Shown: in pieces, positions 44,367 to 52,953 of the stretch | Layout of the letters: each line of letters starts with the position of its first letter | How positions within the stretch are numbered: position 1 is the first letter of the stretch | Source of the DNA: Duganella radicis | Lineage (GTDB): Bacteria; Pseudomonadota; Gammaproteobacteria; Burkholderiales; Burkholderiaceae_D | Length of the DNA: 64,000 bases | Assembly: GCF_009720825.1 (NCBI RefSeq) | Contig: NZ_WNKY01000003.1 | Coordinates: forward strand, 62,001-126,000 | Reading direction: 5' to 3' | Position numbers and translations under genes: made by a program | Notes under the pieces: generated by a model | Database searches by the model: none | What the model was told of the DNA's origin: nothing | Seen by the model: only the letters and a program-made list of their open reading frames with translations

Positions 44367-45430
44367 TGCCGTGGCAGGGCGATGGCTAGGGTGTAGGGAG
44401 CATGTACACTGTCGCGTACCGTGAGCGTCGCTTGATGCTCAAGCAAGAGCCGGCGCGCCAATAAAAGGCTGGCATCGCCCTCCTGTAGTTTTGCGCCGTG
44501 TACCGGGAAGATGATGTCGATCAGAATACTGCTTCCACGGGCGTAGCCGTGCAGGGCGATCTCATCGTCCTCGATCGTGCGCTCAAGACAAGCTTGCAAC
44601 AGGCCTATGAGGGCGGCCGCCAGCAGATCCAGGGGGCCTTGCAGCGCCAAGGCGGGGTTCACCGGCGCCAGCGTCACGCTGCGCTTCAAGACTGATGCGC
44701 AGGGCGCGACGGCCGCGACAATCCCTGTCAGGAACGTCGTCAGCGGCACCAGGTGCAGTGCCGTGTCGGCGACCTGGTTCGCGTTATTTTCTTCTCCCAT
44801 CTCGCTGACGATCTCGTTCAGGTGCAACAAACTGCGTTCGAGGATCTTGCCCGTCATGCCACCTAAGGTCAGTTCGCGCAACTTCAAGGCGGCGATGGCC
44901 GTGGTCGCCGTCCCCAAGTGCTTGCGAATGCGTTCCCCCGTGGCGGCCCTGCTCTGCATCTCACCCTGGCGGGACTGGGCCGCCTGCATGCGATGATGAT
45001 GGAACTCGTATTCGCTCACCGCGCTGGCGATCGCGTTGTCCAGACAATGGTTCAGCAATCGATACTCGCCGATTTCAAGCCGCAAATCCTTGATCTCCGC
45101 CAGTTCGACGATGGCCTGGCACATGTCGCCGTAGCTGTGTACCAGCTGATCGATGGGCAACCCCAACGCATACACCTCGCTACCCAGCGAAAAGGCCGCC
45201 ATCCCGACCTCGGATTGTGATGGGGCTCCGGACACTGGGCCGGATATCGCGCCGCTGCTGTAGGCGCCTTCAGACTCTTCTTGCTGAAGGCTTGCAATTA
45301 ATTGATCAAGAAAGAGTGCGAAGCCCTTGTCCAGTTCGTGGTCAATCGGCACTTGGCCGCGGTCCTTTCGCAATTGTGCGCCACGGTCCAGTAACCAAGC
45401 GTGGTTTTGACTGATAAATTCGTAGAGCAT
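44351..45430 (-). CDS. Degenerate sensor-histidine-kinase-like protein
   Basis: The cytoplasmic protein has 359 residues. The N-terminal half (FISQNHAWLLDRGAQLRKDR, HELDKGFALFLDQLIASLQ, GLPIDQLVHSYGDMCQAIVE) matches the RsbRD-like helical domain found before HisKA in a group of proteobacterial kinases. In the place of the H-box there is ERIRKHLGTATTAIAALKLR, without the His-Glu-Leu-Arg-Asn motif. The ATPase-like part (GPLDLLAAALIGLLQACLER) has lost the N-box Asn and the G-box glycines. It is therefore probably a pseudokinase with a scaffolding or regulatory role, or a decaying gene, although the frame is intact. The ATG is preceded by GGAGAGG. Confidence 0.7.
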   Translation of the reverse strand: MLYEFISQNHAWLLDRGAQLRKDRGQVPIDHELDKGFALFLDQLIASLQQEESEGAYSSGAISGPVSGAPSQSEVGMAAFSLGSEVYALGLPIDQLVHSYGDMCQAIVELAEIKDLRLEIGEYRLLNHCLDNAIASAVSEYEFHHHRMQAAQSRQGEMQSRAATGERIRKHLGTATTAIAALKLRELTLGGMTGKILERSLLHLNEIVSEMGEENNANQVADTALHLVPLTTFLTGIVAAVAPCASVLKRSVTLAPVNPALALQGPLDLLAAALIGLLQACLERTIEDDEIALHGYARGSSILIDIIFPVHGAKLQEGDASLLLARRLLLEHQATLTVRDSVHAPYTLAIALPRHQTPT

Positions 45431-45570
45431 GACGCCTCTCCACTCGTTTTGTTTGCTCGTCGTTGATAAGACGCGCGCGCGAGCTAAAAGTTCCCACCAG
45501 CGCCATGCTCCAAGCTTGGGTAAACGACGTCGATCAAGCGGCGCTTTGTCGGGCCAATCCGCCGTGATCC

Positions 45571-46275
45571 TCAGGCCTGACCGCCGGCGAAGGTGCTGGC
45601 CACGCGCTGCAAGTGCGCGCGCATGGCCTTGCGCGCGCCTGCGGCGTCCTGCGCGGCGATGGCGTTGAAGATGGCGCGGTGGTCGGCCAGTGTGGCCTGG
45701 CGCAGTTCCTCGGTGCGGTAGTGCTGTTTCATCCGGTGCCACAGGGCGCTGCGCTGGCGCCACAGATAGTCGATCACGCCGACCAGCGCCGCGTTGCCGC
45801 TGGCGCGCGCGATCGCCAGGTGGAAGTTGCGGTCGGCCTGTTCGTTGCTGGCGCGGTCTTCGTGGCTGCGCTCCATCTCCAGCAAGGCAGCCAGGATGGC
45901 GTCCAGCGCGGCGGCGGTGGCGTTGCGCGCCGCCGTGGCGGCCACTTCGGTCTCGATCACATTGCGGGCCGACAGCACTTCAAACGGTCCCGGTCCGGCT
46001 TCCGGCACCGGCGTGGCGGCAGTCTCGCGGACGTACACGCCCGAACCGCCGCACACCTCGACCACGCCGCCCAGTTCCAGCGCGATCAAGCCCTCGCGCA
46101 ACGACGCCCGGCTGACACCCAGCGATGCCGCCAGTTCCCGCTCGGCGGGCAGGCGCGCGCCGGGGCCCATGTTGTGTTGCCGGATCAGGTCTTGAATCCG
46201 CTCGGCCACCACACGGTACATGCGCGGTTCGGGCGGGCGAGCGGCTTGGGCTTCGGTGGTGGAGGGTGATTGCAT
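45571..46275 (-). CDS. GntR/FadR-family regulator (FCD domain)
   Basis: The regulator of 234 residues has a GntR winged helix (about 20-88, ARLPAERELAASLGVSRASL) and a FadR C-terminal ligand domain (about 100-225, VIETEVAATAARNATAAALD). It is the last gene of the minus-strand unit that starts with the LgoD-like dehydrogenase, 27 nt behind the lactonase gene. By position it should respond to a sugar acid of the pathway. Confidence 0.9.
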   Translation of the reverse strand: MQSPSTTEAQAARPPEPRMYRVVAERIQDLIRQHNMGPGARLPAERELAASLGVSRASLREGLIALELGGVVEVCGGSGVYVRETAATPVPEAGPGPFEVLSARNVIETEVAATAARNATAAALDAILAALLEMERSHEDRASNEQADRNFHLAIARASGNAALVGVIDYLWRQRSALWHRMKQHYRTEELRQATLADHRAIFNAIAAQDAAGARKAMRAHLQRVASTFAGGQA

Positions 46276-46302
46276 GATGTCGGAGGTGGCCAGCTTCGGC
46301 CC

Positions 46303-47133
46303 TTAGTCGATACGGTAAAAGCGTTTGGCGTTCAGGCCGAACACCGCCGCCCGCTGAGGCGGGGTCAGGTCTTGCAGCAGGGCTTCGCTGGCCGCCAGCC
46401 AGGCGGTATAGTCGGACGCCAGGTTCAGCACCGGCCAGTCGCTGCCCCACATCACCCGTTCCGGGCCGAAGATGTCGAGCACATGGCGCGCATACGGCCG
46501 CAAGCGCTCGACGCTCCAGCCGGGACCGGCCTCGGTGACCATGCCGGACAGCTTGCATGCCACTTGCGGCAGGGCCGCCAGGCGGCGCATGCCGTCCAGC
46601 CAGTGCGCGTCGGGCATGTCGCCCATGGCCGGCTTGGCCAGATGGTCGATGACGATCGGCAGCTCCGGATGGCGGCGCGCAAAAGTCAGCAGCGCCGGCA
46701 GATGGCGCGGCAGCACCAGCGCGTCCAGACGCAGGCCATGACGCAGCATGGCGTCCACCGCCGGCGCCAGGGCGGGATCGTCGATCCAGCAGTCGTCGTC
46801 CAGGTCTTGCAGCATAGGGCGCAGGCCGCGCAGCTTGCCGTGGGCGGCGAGGGCGGCGATCCGTTGCGGCGCGTCGGCCGCCTTCAGATCGGTCCAGCCC
46901 ACCACGGCGCCAATGAAATCGTGGCGCTCCGCCAGCGCCAGCATGTAGCGGGTGTCTGCCTCGCTGGGCAGGGATTGCACCAGCACGGTCGCGGCCACGC
47001 CGTGTTGCCGCAGCAGGCCGCTCAGGTCGTCCGGAGCGAAGTCGCGGTGGATGGCGGCCAGCGATGGCGGCGGCCAGGCGCCGCCGCGCGCGGCCAGTTG
47101 CCAGAAATGCTGATGGGCGTCGATGCGCATCAT
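46303..47133 (-). CDS. Amidohydrolase-family sugar lactonase (L-fucono/L-galactono-lactonase-like)
   Basis: The TIM-barrel protein of 276 residues is of the amidohydrolase_2 family. It opens with RIDAHQHFWQLAARGGAWPP, the usual start of L-fuconolactonase and L-rhamnonolactonase; LPIVIDHLAKPAMGD and ERVMWGSDWPVLNLASDYTA carry further metal-site residues. It would open the lactone formed by the aldose dehydrogenase at 50943. It overlaps the UxaB-like gene by 4 nt. Confidence 0.88.
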   Translation of the reverse strand: MMRIDAHQHFWQLAARGGAWPPPSLAAIHRDFAPDDLSGLLRQHGVAATVLVQSLPSEADTRYMLALAERHDFIGAVVGWTDLKAADAPQRIAALAAHGKLRGLRPMLQDLDDDCWIDDPALAPAVDAMLRHGLRLDALVLPRHLPALLTFARRHPELPIVIDHLAKPAMGDMPDAHWLDGMRRLAALPQVACKLSGMVTEAGPGWSVERLRPYARHVLDIFGPERVMWGSDWPVLNLASDYTAWLAASEALLQDLTPPQRAAVFGLNAKRFYRID

Positions 47134-48266
47134 GGCTCCTTGCTCAGAGGGGAGGGCTGGAGCGCCGCGCGCAGGCGCGGTTGTGCCAGCGACAGGCCCA
47201 GTTGTTCGGCCAGCGCCACCACCGGCAGCAGGCGGCGTTGCTTCTTCTGCTCATGATTCTGGGCGATGTCGGCCAGGCGGTGCGCCAGGAAGGGGTTGCT
47301 GAAACGGTCGCGCACCTGCGCCAGGTAGTCGCGGCTGATGCCGGCCTCGCCCAGCGCGTCGAACACCGGCAGCACTTCTTCCTGCCACAATGCTTCCAGC
47401 TCCGCGCGCAGGCGCGGATCGGCCATCGCTTGCAGTACCGTCTCGTCGGCCGGACGCCGGCCTTGCAGCCAGCGCTCGGCCAGGAAGGTGTGGCCCAGGT
47501 TCAGCAGGAACAGCTTGCGCCGTTCGTACGGCTGCAAGCGGTCGGTGACGACGATTTGCGGATGGACGCAGGGCAGCACCATGCCCGCTTGCGCTTCGAT
47601 GACCCAGATGGCGTACGGTTCCGCCACCGCGCCGGCCGGTTCGATCGCCTCGGACACAATGCGGTCCACCAGCGAATTGATCCACACGCAGCGCTCGCGC
47701 AGGTAGGACAGGAAACCGCTGTCCAGCCGCCAGTCGACGGCCAGCCGGCACACCAGGTCGCGCAGCACGCTGCCGTTATCGGCCACCAGTTCGCACGGAT
47801 ACAGGGTGATGGGGGCGGCGCCGCCGCGGTAACGGCGGTGCAGCAGCACCAGCAGCTTGGCCGGGAAGCTGCGCGGCGCCGTGGCCGCGTCCAGCAGCGC
47901 CGGGCCGTCGCCCTCCGCCAGCTCATAACCGCGGTCGCCGGTGTTGGAGACGATCACCTGCACCGGGCCGGTGGCCAGCGCGCAGACCGCCGGCCAGTCG
48001 TGGTCGGCCTGTAGCGCCGCCTCGATGGCGGTCACGCGATGGGTCTGGTCGACCACCGCGCCATCCTCGCGGCCCCGCACGCGCACCGGATAGCCACCCG
48101 GCGTATTGAAGGCGGCCACCCGGCGCGTGCTGGCGGCGCTGGCGGTGCTTTGCACCACGGTGATGCCGCCCAGCACCTGTTGCTGTTCCTGCGCCTGGTG
48201 GACGAACAGATCCACATGCGCTTGCAGGAAGCGGCTGGTGCCGAATTGCAGAATGGGCGTGCTCAA
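47130..48266 (-). CDS. Mannitol-dehydrogenase-family oxidoreductase (UxaB-like)
   Basis: Polyol-specific long-chain dehydrogenase of 378 residues, short for the family. PILQFGTSRFLQAHVDLFVH is the NAD-binding opening; TLYPCELVADNGSVLRDLV, CVWINSLVDRIVSEAI and LFLLNLGHTFLAERWLQ follow, with the conserved Asn/His pair. It is closest in look to tagaturonate/fructuronate reductases. Next to an LgoD-like and UxaA-like enzyme it could reduce D-tagaturonate to D-altronate. It starts directly at the end of the upstream dehydrogenase gene. Confidence 0.82.
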   Translation of the reverse strand: MSTPILQFGTSRFLQAHVDLFVHQAQEQQQVLGGITVVQSTASAASTRRVAAFNTPGGYPVRVRGREDGAVVDQTHRVTAIEAALQADHDWPAVCALATGPVQVIVSNTGDRGYELAEGDGPALLDAATAPRSFPAKLLVLLHRRYRGGAAPITLYPCELVADNGSVLRDLVCRLAVDWRLDSGFLSYLRERCVWINSLVDRIVSEAIEPAGAVAEPYAIWVIEAQAGMVLPCVHPQIVVTDRLQPYERRKLFLLNLGHTFLAERWLQGRRPADETVLQAMADPRLRAELEALWQEEVLPVFDALGEAGISRDYLAQVRDRFSNPFLAHRLADIAQNHEQKKQRRLLPVVALAEQLGLSLAQPRLRAALQPSPLSKEP

Positions 48267-49280
48267 TTACACCTCGACAATGGCTTTGATGACGCCGGCG
48301 GCCGGGTCCATCCATGACGGCAGCACCGTCACGAATTCGGACAGGGTGGTGCGGTGCGTGTTCATCAGGCCGGTGGGGATCAGGCCCGCCTTCATGGCCG
48401 TCAGCACCTCGCGGAAGTCGTCGGCGGTGGCGTTGCGGCTGCCCAGCAGGCTGGTTTCGCGCTTGTGGAATTCCGGATCGGCGAAGGAAATGCGGTCCAG
48501 CACGATCGACACCAGCACATAGGTGCCGCCGTGCGCCACGAACTCCAGCCCGCGTTCCATGGCCTTGACGTTGCCGGTGGCGTCGAACACCACGTCGTAG
48601 AACTCGCCGCCGGTCAGCGCCGACAGATGGGTCTTGTCCTGCTCGCCCACCGTCACCGTGCGCTCGATGCCCAGCGCCGTGCGGCAGAACGCCAGCCGGT
48701 CCTCGCGCGCGTCCAGCACCGTCACCTTGCCGCCCTTGATGCGGGCGAACAGCGCGACGGCGATGCCGATCGGGCCGGCGCCCACCACCAGCACGTTCTG
48801 TCCGGGCTGGACCTTGCCGCGCCGCACCGCGTGGGCGCCGATGGCGAGGAATTCCAGCATGGCGGCCTCGTCGAGCGAGATGCCCTCGGTCTTGAACACG
48901 AAGCGCTCGGGCAGCGCCAGATATTCGGCCATGCCGCCATCGCGGTGCACGCCCAGCACCTGGATGCGGGTGCAGCAATTGGTCTTGCCCTGGCGGCAAG
49001 CCACGCAGTCGCCGCAGGACAGATAAGGCATCACATACACCTGGTCGCCGGGCGCCAGCTCGCTGCCGGCGGGCGCGCTGACCACCTCGCCCGACAGCTC
49101 GTGCCCCATCACGCGCGGATATTGCAGGAAGGGCTGGGTGCCGCGGAAGATGTGCATGTCGGTGCCGCACAGGCCGATGCGGCGCACGCGCAGCAGCACT
49201 TCGCCGGGTTGCGCCTGCGGCAACGGGCGCTCCGTCAGTCGCAGATCGCCGGGGGACTGGCAGACAACAGTTTTCATCAT
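48267..49280 (-). CDS. Zinc-dependent alcohol dehydrogenase, L-galactonate-5-dehydrogenase-like (LgoD/RspB group)
   Basis: The MDR-family dehydrogenase has 337 residues. Catalytic zinc site GLCGTDMHIF and GHELSGEV; structural zinc cysteines in LSCGDCVACRQGKTNCC; NAD motif VLVVGAGPIGIAVA. IQVLGVHRDGGMAEYLALPE and FADPEFHKRETSLLGSRNAT are strikingly like E. coli LgoD (YjjN) as I recall it. LgoD turns L-galactonate into D-tagaturonate; action on L-fuconate is also possible. It is first in the minus-strand operon, under the palindrome at 49318. The start may be ATG 49280 or 49277; upstream extension to 49745 crosses the promoter and is rejected. Confidence 0.82.
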   Translation of the reverse strand: MMKTVVCQSPGDLRLTERPLPQAQPGEVLLRVRRIGLCGTDMHIFRGTQPFLQYPRVMGHELSGEVVSAPAGSELAPGDQVYVMPYLSCGDCVACRQGKTNCCTRIQVLGVHRDGGMAEYLALPERFVFKTEGISLDEAAMLEFLAIGAHAVRRGKVQPGQNVLVVGAGPIGIAVALFARIKGGKVTVLDAREDRLAFCRTALGIERTVTVGEQDKTHLSALTGGEFYDVVFDATGNVKAMERGLEFVAHGGTYVLVSIVLDRISFADPEFHKRETSLLGSRNATADDFREVLTAMKAGLIPTGLMNTHRTTLSEFVTVLPSWMDPAAGVIKAIVEV

Positions 49281-49317
49281 GGATTTTCCATTGGAGGAGT
49301 TGGACGGTGCTTGCATT

Positions 49318-49337
49318 GTACTGGATATATCGAATAC
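49318..49337. promoter_or_regulatory. Operator-like palindrome in the adh/uxaA divergent promoter region (site A)
   Basis: GTACTGGATATATCGAATAC is an imperfect palindrome and matches site B (56006-56025, read on the opposite strand) at 17 of 20 positions. On the minus strand it is followed by TACAAT (49320-49315), a good -10 for the dehydrogenase operon. On the plus strand TTGCAT (49311-49316) and TACACT (49335-49340) could serve the uxaA-like genes. Bound repressor would block both promoters. Confidence 0.75.
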
Positions 49338-49385
49338 ACTGCATGCGCCGCTACGATTTTTATCCTGATCCTGAAGGAAGCATCC

Positions 49386-49721
49386 ATGTCCCAAACCCCG
49401 GCGCCCGCCGCGCCGCGCCTGCTGCTGATGGCGCCCGAAGACAACTGCCTGATCGCCCGCCTGCCGCTGGCGGCCGGCGAAACGCTGGAGATCGACGGTG
49501 CCTCCGTCACTCTGCCGGAAGATATCCCGCTGGGCTACAAGGTGGCGCGCACCGCGCTGCAAGCGGGCGACAAGGTGTTGCGCTATGGCGCCATCATCGG
49601 CACCGTCACGGCCGGTGTGGCGCCCGGCGCCATGCTGCACACGCATAATCTGGTCAGCGACTATATTCCCACCTATACCCTGGCGTCCGACGCCCATTCC
49701 TTTATCGGGAGCACCCACTGA
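49386..49721 (+). CDS. UxaA-family dehydratase, small (SAF) subunit
   Basis: The protein has 111 residues with the SAF domain seen at the N-terminus of altronate/galactarate dehydratases: LLMAPEDNCLIARLPLAAGE, DIPLGYKVARTALQAGDKVL, YGAIIGTVTAGVAPGAMLHT and HNLVSDYI. In split dehydratases this part is encoded separately and binds the catalytic large subunit. AAGGAAG precedes the ATG. The stop overlaps the start of the large subunit gene by 1 nt. Confidence 0.9.
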   Translation: MSQTPAPAAPRLLLMAPEDNCLIARLPLAAGETLEIDGASVTLPEDIPLGYKVARTALQAGDKVLRYGAIIGTVTAGVAPGAMLHTHNLVSDYIPTYTLASDAHSFIGSTH

Positions 49722-50941
49722 TGACCAACACCGCTTTACCCGCATTGTCCGGCTACCTGCGCGCCGATGGCCGCAAAGGCATCCGCAACGTCGTGGTGGT
49801 GGCTTACACCGTGGAATGCGCGCACCATGTGTCGCGCATGATCGTCAACGCCTTCCCGGGGCAGGAGGTGCACCTGATCGGCTTCCCCGGCTGCTATCCG
49901 AACGACTACGCCGACCGCATGATGAAGCGCCTGGCCACCCATCCCAACGTCGGCGCCGCGCTGATCGTCGCCTTGGGTTGCGAGAGCTTCAACCGCCGCG
50001 GCCTGGAGGAAGTGGTGGCGGCCAGCGGCCGGCCGGTGCATACCATCACCATCCAGCAGAACAGCGGCACCCGCACCAGCGTGGCCGACGGCATTGAGTG
50101 GGTGCGCTGGGCGCGTGAGGCGCTCGATGCGCAGGAGCGCGTGCCGATGGGCCTGGACGAACTGGTGGTGGCCACCATCTGCGGCGGTTCCGACAGCACC
50201 AGCGGCATCACCGCCAATCCCGCCGTCGGCGTGGCCTTCGACCAGCTGGTCGCGGCCGGCGCCGCCTGCATCTTCGAGGAGACCGGGGAACTGGTGGGCT
50301 GCGAATTCCACATGAAACGGCGCGCCGCCACGCCGGAGCTGGGCGACGCCATCGTCGCCTGCGTCAACAAGGCGGCCCACTACTACACCGTGCTGGGGCA
50401 TGGCAGCTTCGCGCCCGGCAACGCCGACGGCGGCCTCACCACGCAGGAGGAGAAATCGCTGGGCGCCTACGCCAAGAGCGGCGCCTCGCCGATCAGCGGC
50501 ATCCTCAAGCCGGGCGACCAGCCCGACGGCGGCGGCCTGTATCTGCTGGACGTGGTGCCGGACGGCGAGGTGCGCTTCGGCTTCCCGAATATTTCCGACA
50601 ACGCCGAGATCGTGGAGCTGATCGCCTGCGGCGCCCACATCACCCTGTTCACCACCGGGCGCGGCTCGGTGGTCGGCTCGGCGATCTCGCCGGTGATCAA
50701 GGTGTGCGCCAACCCGGCCACCTACGAGCGCCTGGCCGAGGACATGGACGTCAACGCCGGCCGCATCCTGACCGGCGCCGCCTCGCTGGAGCAGGTCGGC
50801 AGCGAGATCGTGCAACTGGTGGCGCAGGTGGCCAACGGCGCGCAGAGTTGCTCGGAAGCGCTGGGGCACCAGGAGTTCATCCTCACCTACAAACAATTCG
50901 AGCCCTCGGGCCCGGGTTGCTTCCCGCTGAAGGCGGCCTGA
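49721..50941 (+). CDS. UxaA-family dehydratase, large subunit
   Basis: The catalytic subunit has 406 residues. It opens LSGYLRADGRKGIRNVVVVA, the typical altronate dehydratase C-domain start. VHLIGFPGCYPNDYADRMMK, LGCESFNRRG, TICGGSDSTSGITANPAVG and FTTGRGSVVGSAISPVIKVC carry conserved Cys/His/Ser residues of the iron-dependent site. No enolase-type fuconate dehydratase is present in the cluster, so this enzyme probably dehydrates L-fuconate to 2-keto-3-deoxy-L-fuconate, altronate to KDG, or both. Confidence 0.88.
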   Translation: MTNTALPALSGYLRADGRKGIRNVVVVAYTVECAHHVSRMIVNAFPGQEVHLIGFPGCYPNDYADRMMKRLATHPNVGAALIVALGCESFNRRGLEEVVAASGRPVHTITIQQNSGTRTSVADGIEWVRWAREALDAQERVPMGLDELVVATICGGSDSTSGITANPAVGVAFDQLVAAGAACIFEETGELVGCEFHMKRRAATPELGDAIVACVNKAAHYYTVLGHGSFAPGNADGGLTTQEEKSLGAYAKSGASPISGILKPGDQPDGGGLYLLDVVPDGEVRFGFPNISDNAEIVELIACGAHITLFTTGRGSVVGSAISPVIKVCANPATYERLAEDMDVNAGRILTGAASLEQVGSEIVQLVAQVANGAQSCSEALGHQEFILTYKQFEPSGPGCFPLKAA

Positions 50942-50942
50942 G

Positions 50943-51956
50943 ATGCACGTGACCGAATTGCGCCCGCTGCCGCGCCGCGCCCTGTCGCTGAGCAGCCTGG
51001 GACTGGGCTGCGCCCAGCTGGGCGGCCTGTACCAGGCCGTCAGCGAGGCCGAGGCGCTTGCCATCGTCGACACCGCTTGGGAACTGGGCATCCGCTATTT
51101 CGACACCGCGCCGTACTACGGCTACACGCTGTCCGAGCACCGCCTGGGCGCTGCGCTGCGCGGGCGGCCGCGCGACAGCTACACCATCAGCACCAAGGTG
51201 GGCCGCCTGATGCTGCCGGACCCGGGCGTGCGGCCGGGCGACTCCGGCTGGGCCCGGCCGCTGCCGTTCCGCCCGCACTTCGACTACAGCTACGACGGCA
51301 TCAAGCGCTCGCACGAGGACAGCTTGCAGCGGCTCGGCATGGACCGGGTCGACATCCTGTATGTGCACGATATCGGCCGCGTCACGCACGGCGCGCGCCA
51401 CGCGCACTACTGGGAGCAATTGGTGCAGGGCGGCGGCTTCCGCGCGCTGACGCAGCTGCGCGACGAGGGCAGCGTCGGCGCCATCGGCCTTGGCGTCAAC
51501 GAATGGGAAGTGGTGGCCGAGGCGATCGACGTCTGCGACCTGGATTGCGCGCTGCTGGCGGGACGCTACACCTTGCTGGAACAGGCCTCGCTGGCGCCGC
51601 TGCTGGATGTCTGCGCCGAGCGCGGCATCGGCATCGTGATCGGCGGGCCGTTCAATTCCGGCATCCTGGCGGGCAACCGCAAGTTCAACTACGAAGAGGC
51701 GCCGGCCGAGATTGTCGCCCGGGTCGACGCCATCGCCGCCGTGTGCGCGGCGGCCGGCGCGCCGATCCAGGCCGCCGCCTTGCAGTTCCCCATGGCCCAT
51801 CCGGCGGTGGTGTCCTGCATCCCCGGCGCGCAAAGCCCGGCGCAGTTGCGCCAGAACGCCGCCTGGTTTGCCCAGCCGCTGCCGGCCGCCTTGTGGCAGG
51901 CGCTGGCGCGTGATGGCCTGATCGACCGCCGTGCGCCGTTGCCGCCGGGCGCCTAA
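50943..51956 (+). CDS. Aldo/keto reductase, L-fucose/L-galactose (D-threo-aldose) dehydrogenase-like
   Basis: The protein of 337 residues shows the AKR tetrad: Asp and Tyr in IRYFDTAPYYGYTLSE, Lys in TISTKVGRLMLPD and His in ILYVHDIGRVTHG. The long insert PFRPHFDYSYDGIKRSHEDS is characteristic of D-threo-aldose 1-dehydrogenases, which oxidise L-fucose and L-galactose at C1 with NAD(P). It would be the first oxidative step in the cluster. It starts 1 nt after the UxaA-large stop. Confidence 0.87.
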   Translation: MHVTELRPLPRRALSLSSLGLGCAQLGGLYQAVSEAEALAIVDTAWELGIRYFDTAPYYGYTLSEHRLGAALRGRPRDSYTISTKVGRLMLPDPGVRPGDSGWARPLPFRPHFDYSYDGIKRSHEDSLQRLGMDRVDILYVHDIGRVTHGARHAHYWEQLVQGGGFRALTQLRDEGSVGAIGLGVNEWEVVAEAIDVCDLDCALLAGRYTLLEQASLAPLLDVCAERGIGIVIGGPFNSGILAGNRKFNYEEAPAEIVARVDAIAAVCAAAGAPIQAAALQFPMAHPAVVSCIPGAQSPAQLRQNAAWFAQPLPAALWQALARDGLIDRRAPLPPGA

Positions 51957-51994
51957 TACCGCTTTTATCTCGATTTGACAGCAGAAGGAATGAA

Positions 51995-52861
51995 ATGAAA
52001 TTGTTACGCTTTGGCCCCAAGGGCTATGAAAAGCCGGGCCTGCTCGACGCGCAAGGCCAGGTGCGCGATTTGTCCGGCGTGCTGCCGGACCTGACCTCGG
52101 CCCACCTCGGCAAGGCCAGCCTGGACCGCCTGGCCTCGCTCAATCCCGCCCAACTGCCGCTGGTGGCCGAACCGGGCCGCATGGCGCCCATCGTCGCCGA
52201 TATCGGCAAGCTGATCTGCGTGGGCCTGAACTATTCCGACCACGCCGCCGAATCCGGCATGGCGGTGCCGTCCGAACCGGTGCTGTTCGCCAAGGCCACC
52301 AGTTCCATCATCGGCTGCAACGACCCGGTGGTGCTGCCGCGCGACTCGGTCAAGAGCGACTGGGAAGTGGAGCTGGGCGTGGTGATCGGCACCCGCGCCC
52401 GCTACGTGGAGGTGGAGCAGGCGCTGGACTACGTGGCCGGCTATTGCGTGGTGAACGACCTGTCCGAGCGCGAGTACCAGCTCGAACGCGGCGGCCAGTG
52501 GGACAAGGGCAAGGGCTGCGACACCTTCGGCCCGGTGGGGCCGTGGCTGGTCACCGCCGACGAGGTGCCGGACCCGCAGAATCTCGACATGTGGCTGGAG
52601 GTGAACGGCAAGCGCTACCAGACCGGCAACACCCGCACCATGGTGTTCACGGTGGCGCACCTGGTCAGCTACATCAGCCGTTTCATGACGCTCAATCCGG
52701 GCGACGTGATCAGCACCGGCACGCCGCCCGGCGTCGGCCTGGGCCAGAAGCCGGACCCGGTCTACCTGCGCCCGGGCGACCGCATGGCGCTGGGCATCGA
52801 AGGCCTGGGCCAGCAGCGGCAGACCGTCCACGCATGGGACCCGGCCCTGATCGACGGTTGA
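51995..52861 (+). CDS. Fumarylacetoacetate-hydrolase-family 2,4-diketo-3-deoxy-L-fuconate hydrolase
   Basis: The FAH-fold enzyme of 288 residues has metal ligands in KSDWEVELGVVIGTRA and CVVNDLSEREYQLERG. The active-site lid GKLICVGLNYSDHAAESGMA and NPGDVISTGTPPGVGLGQKP are present. In the non-phosphorylating L-fucose and L-rhamnose pathways this family cleaves the 2,4-diketo-3-deoxy acid to pyruvate and L-lactate. Position between aldose dehydrogenase and FucP supports this. Confidence 0.88.
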   Translation: MKLLRFGPKGYEKPGLLDAQGQVRDLSGVLPDLTSAHLGKASLDRLASLNPAQLPLVAEPGRMAPIVADIGKLICVGLNYSDHAAESGMAVPSEPVLFAKATSSIIGCNDPVVLPRDSVKSDWEVELGVVIGTRARYVEVEQALDYVAGYCVVNDLSEREYQLERGGQWDKGKGCDTFGPVGPWLVTADEVPDPQNLDMWLEVNGKRYQTGNTRTMVFTVAHLVSYISRFMTLNPGDVISTGTPPGVGLGQKPDPVYLRPGDRMALGIEGLGQQRQTVHAWDPALIDG

Positions 52862-52953
52862 AGTAACAACGCCGCCGCGGCCGCGCCGCGGCGGTGGGAA
52901 GCAAATGGATACAGCGAAAAAATGGCACCCAGAGTGCCGCATACGGAGACTCC

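Noticed and set aside
49281..49745. N-terminal extension of the zinc dehydrogenase by about 155 residues
   Set aside because: The extension would cover the divergent promoter, the operator palindrome and the small UxaA subunit; the family starts at MKTVV.
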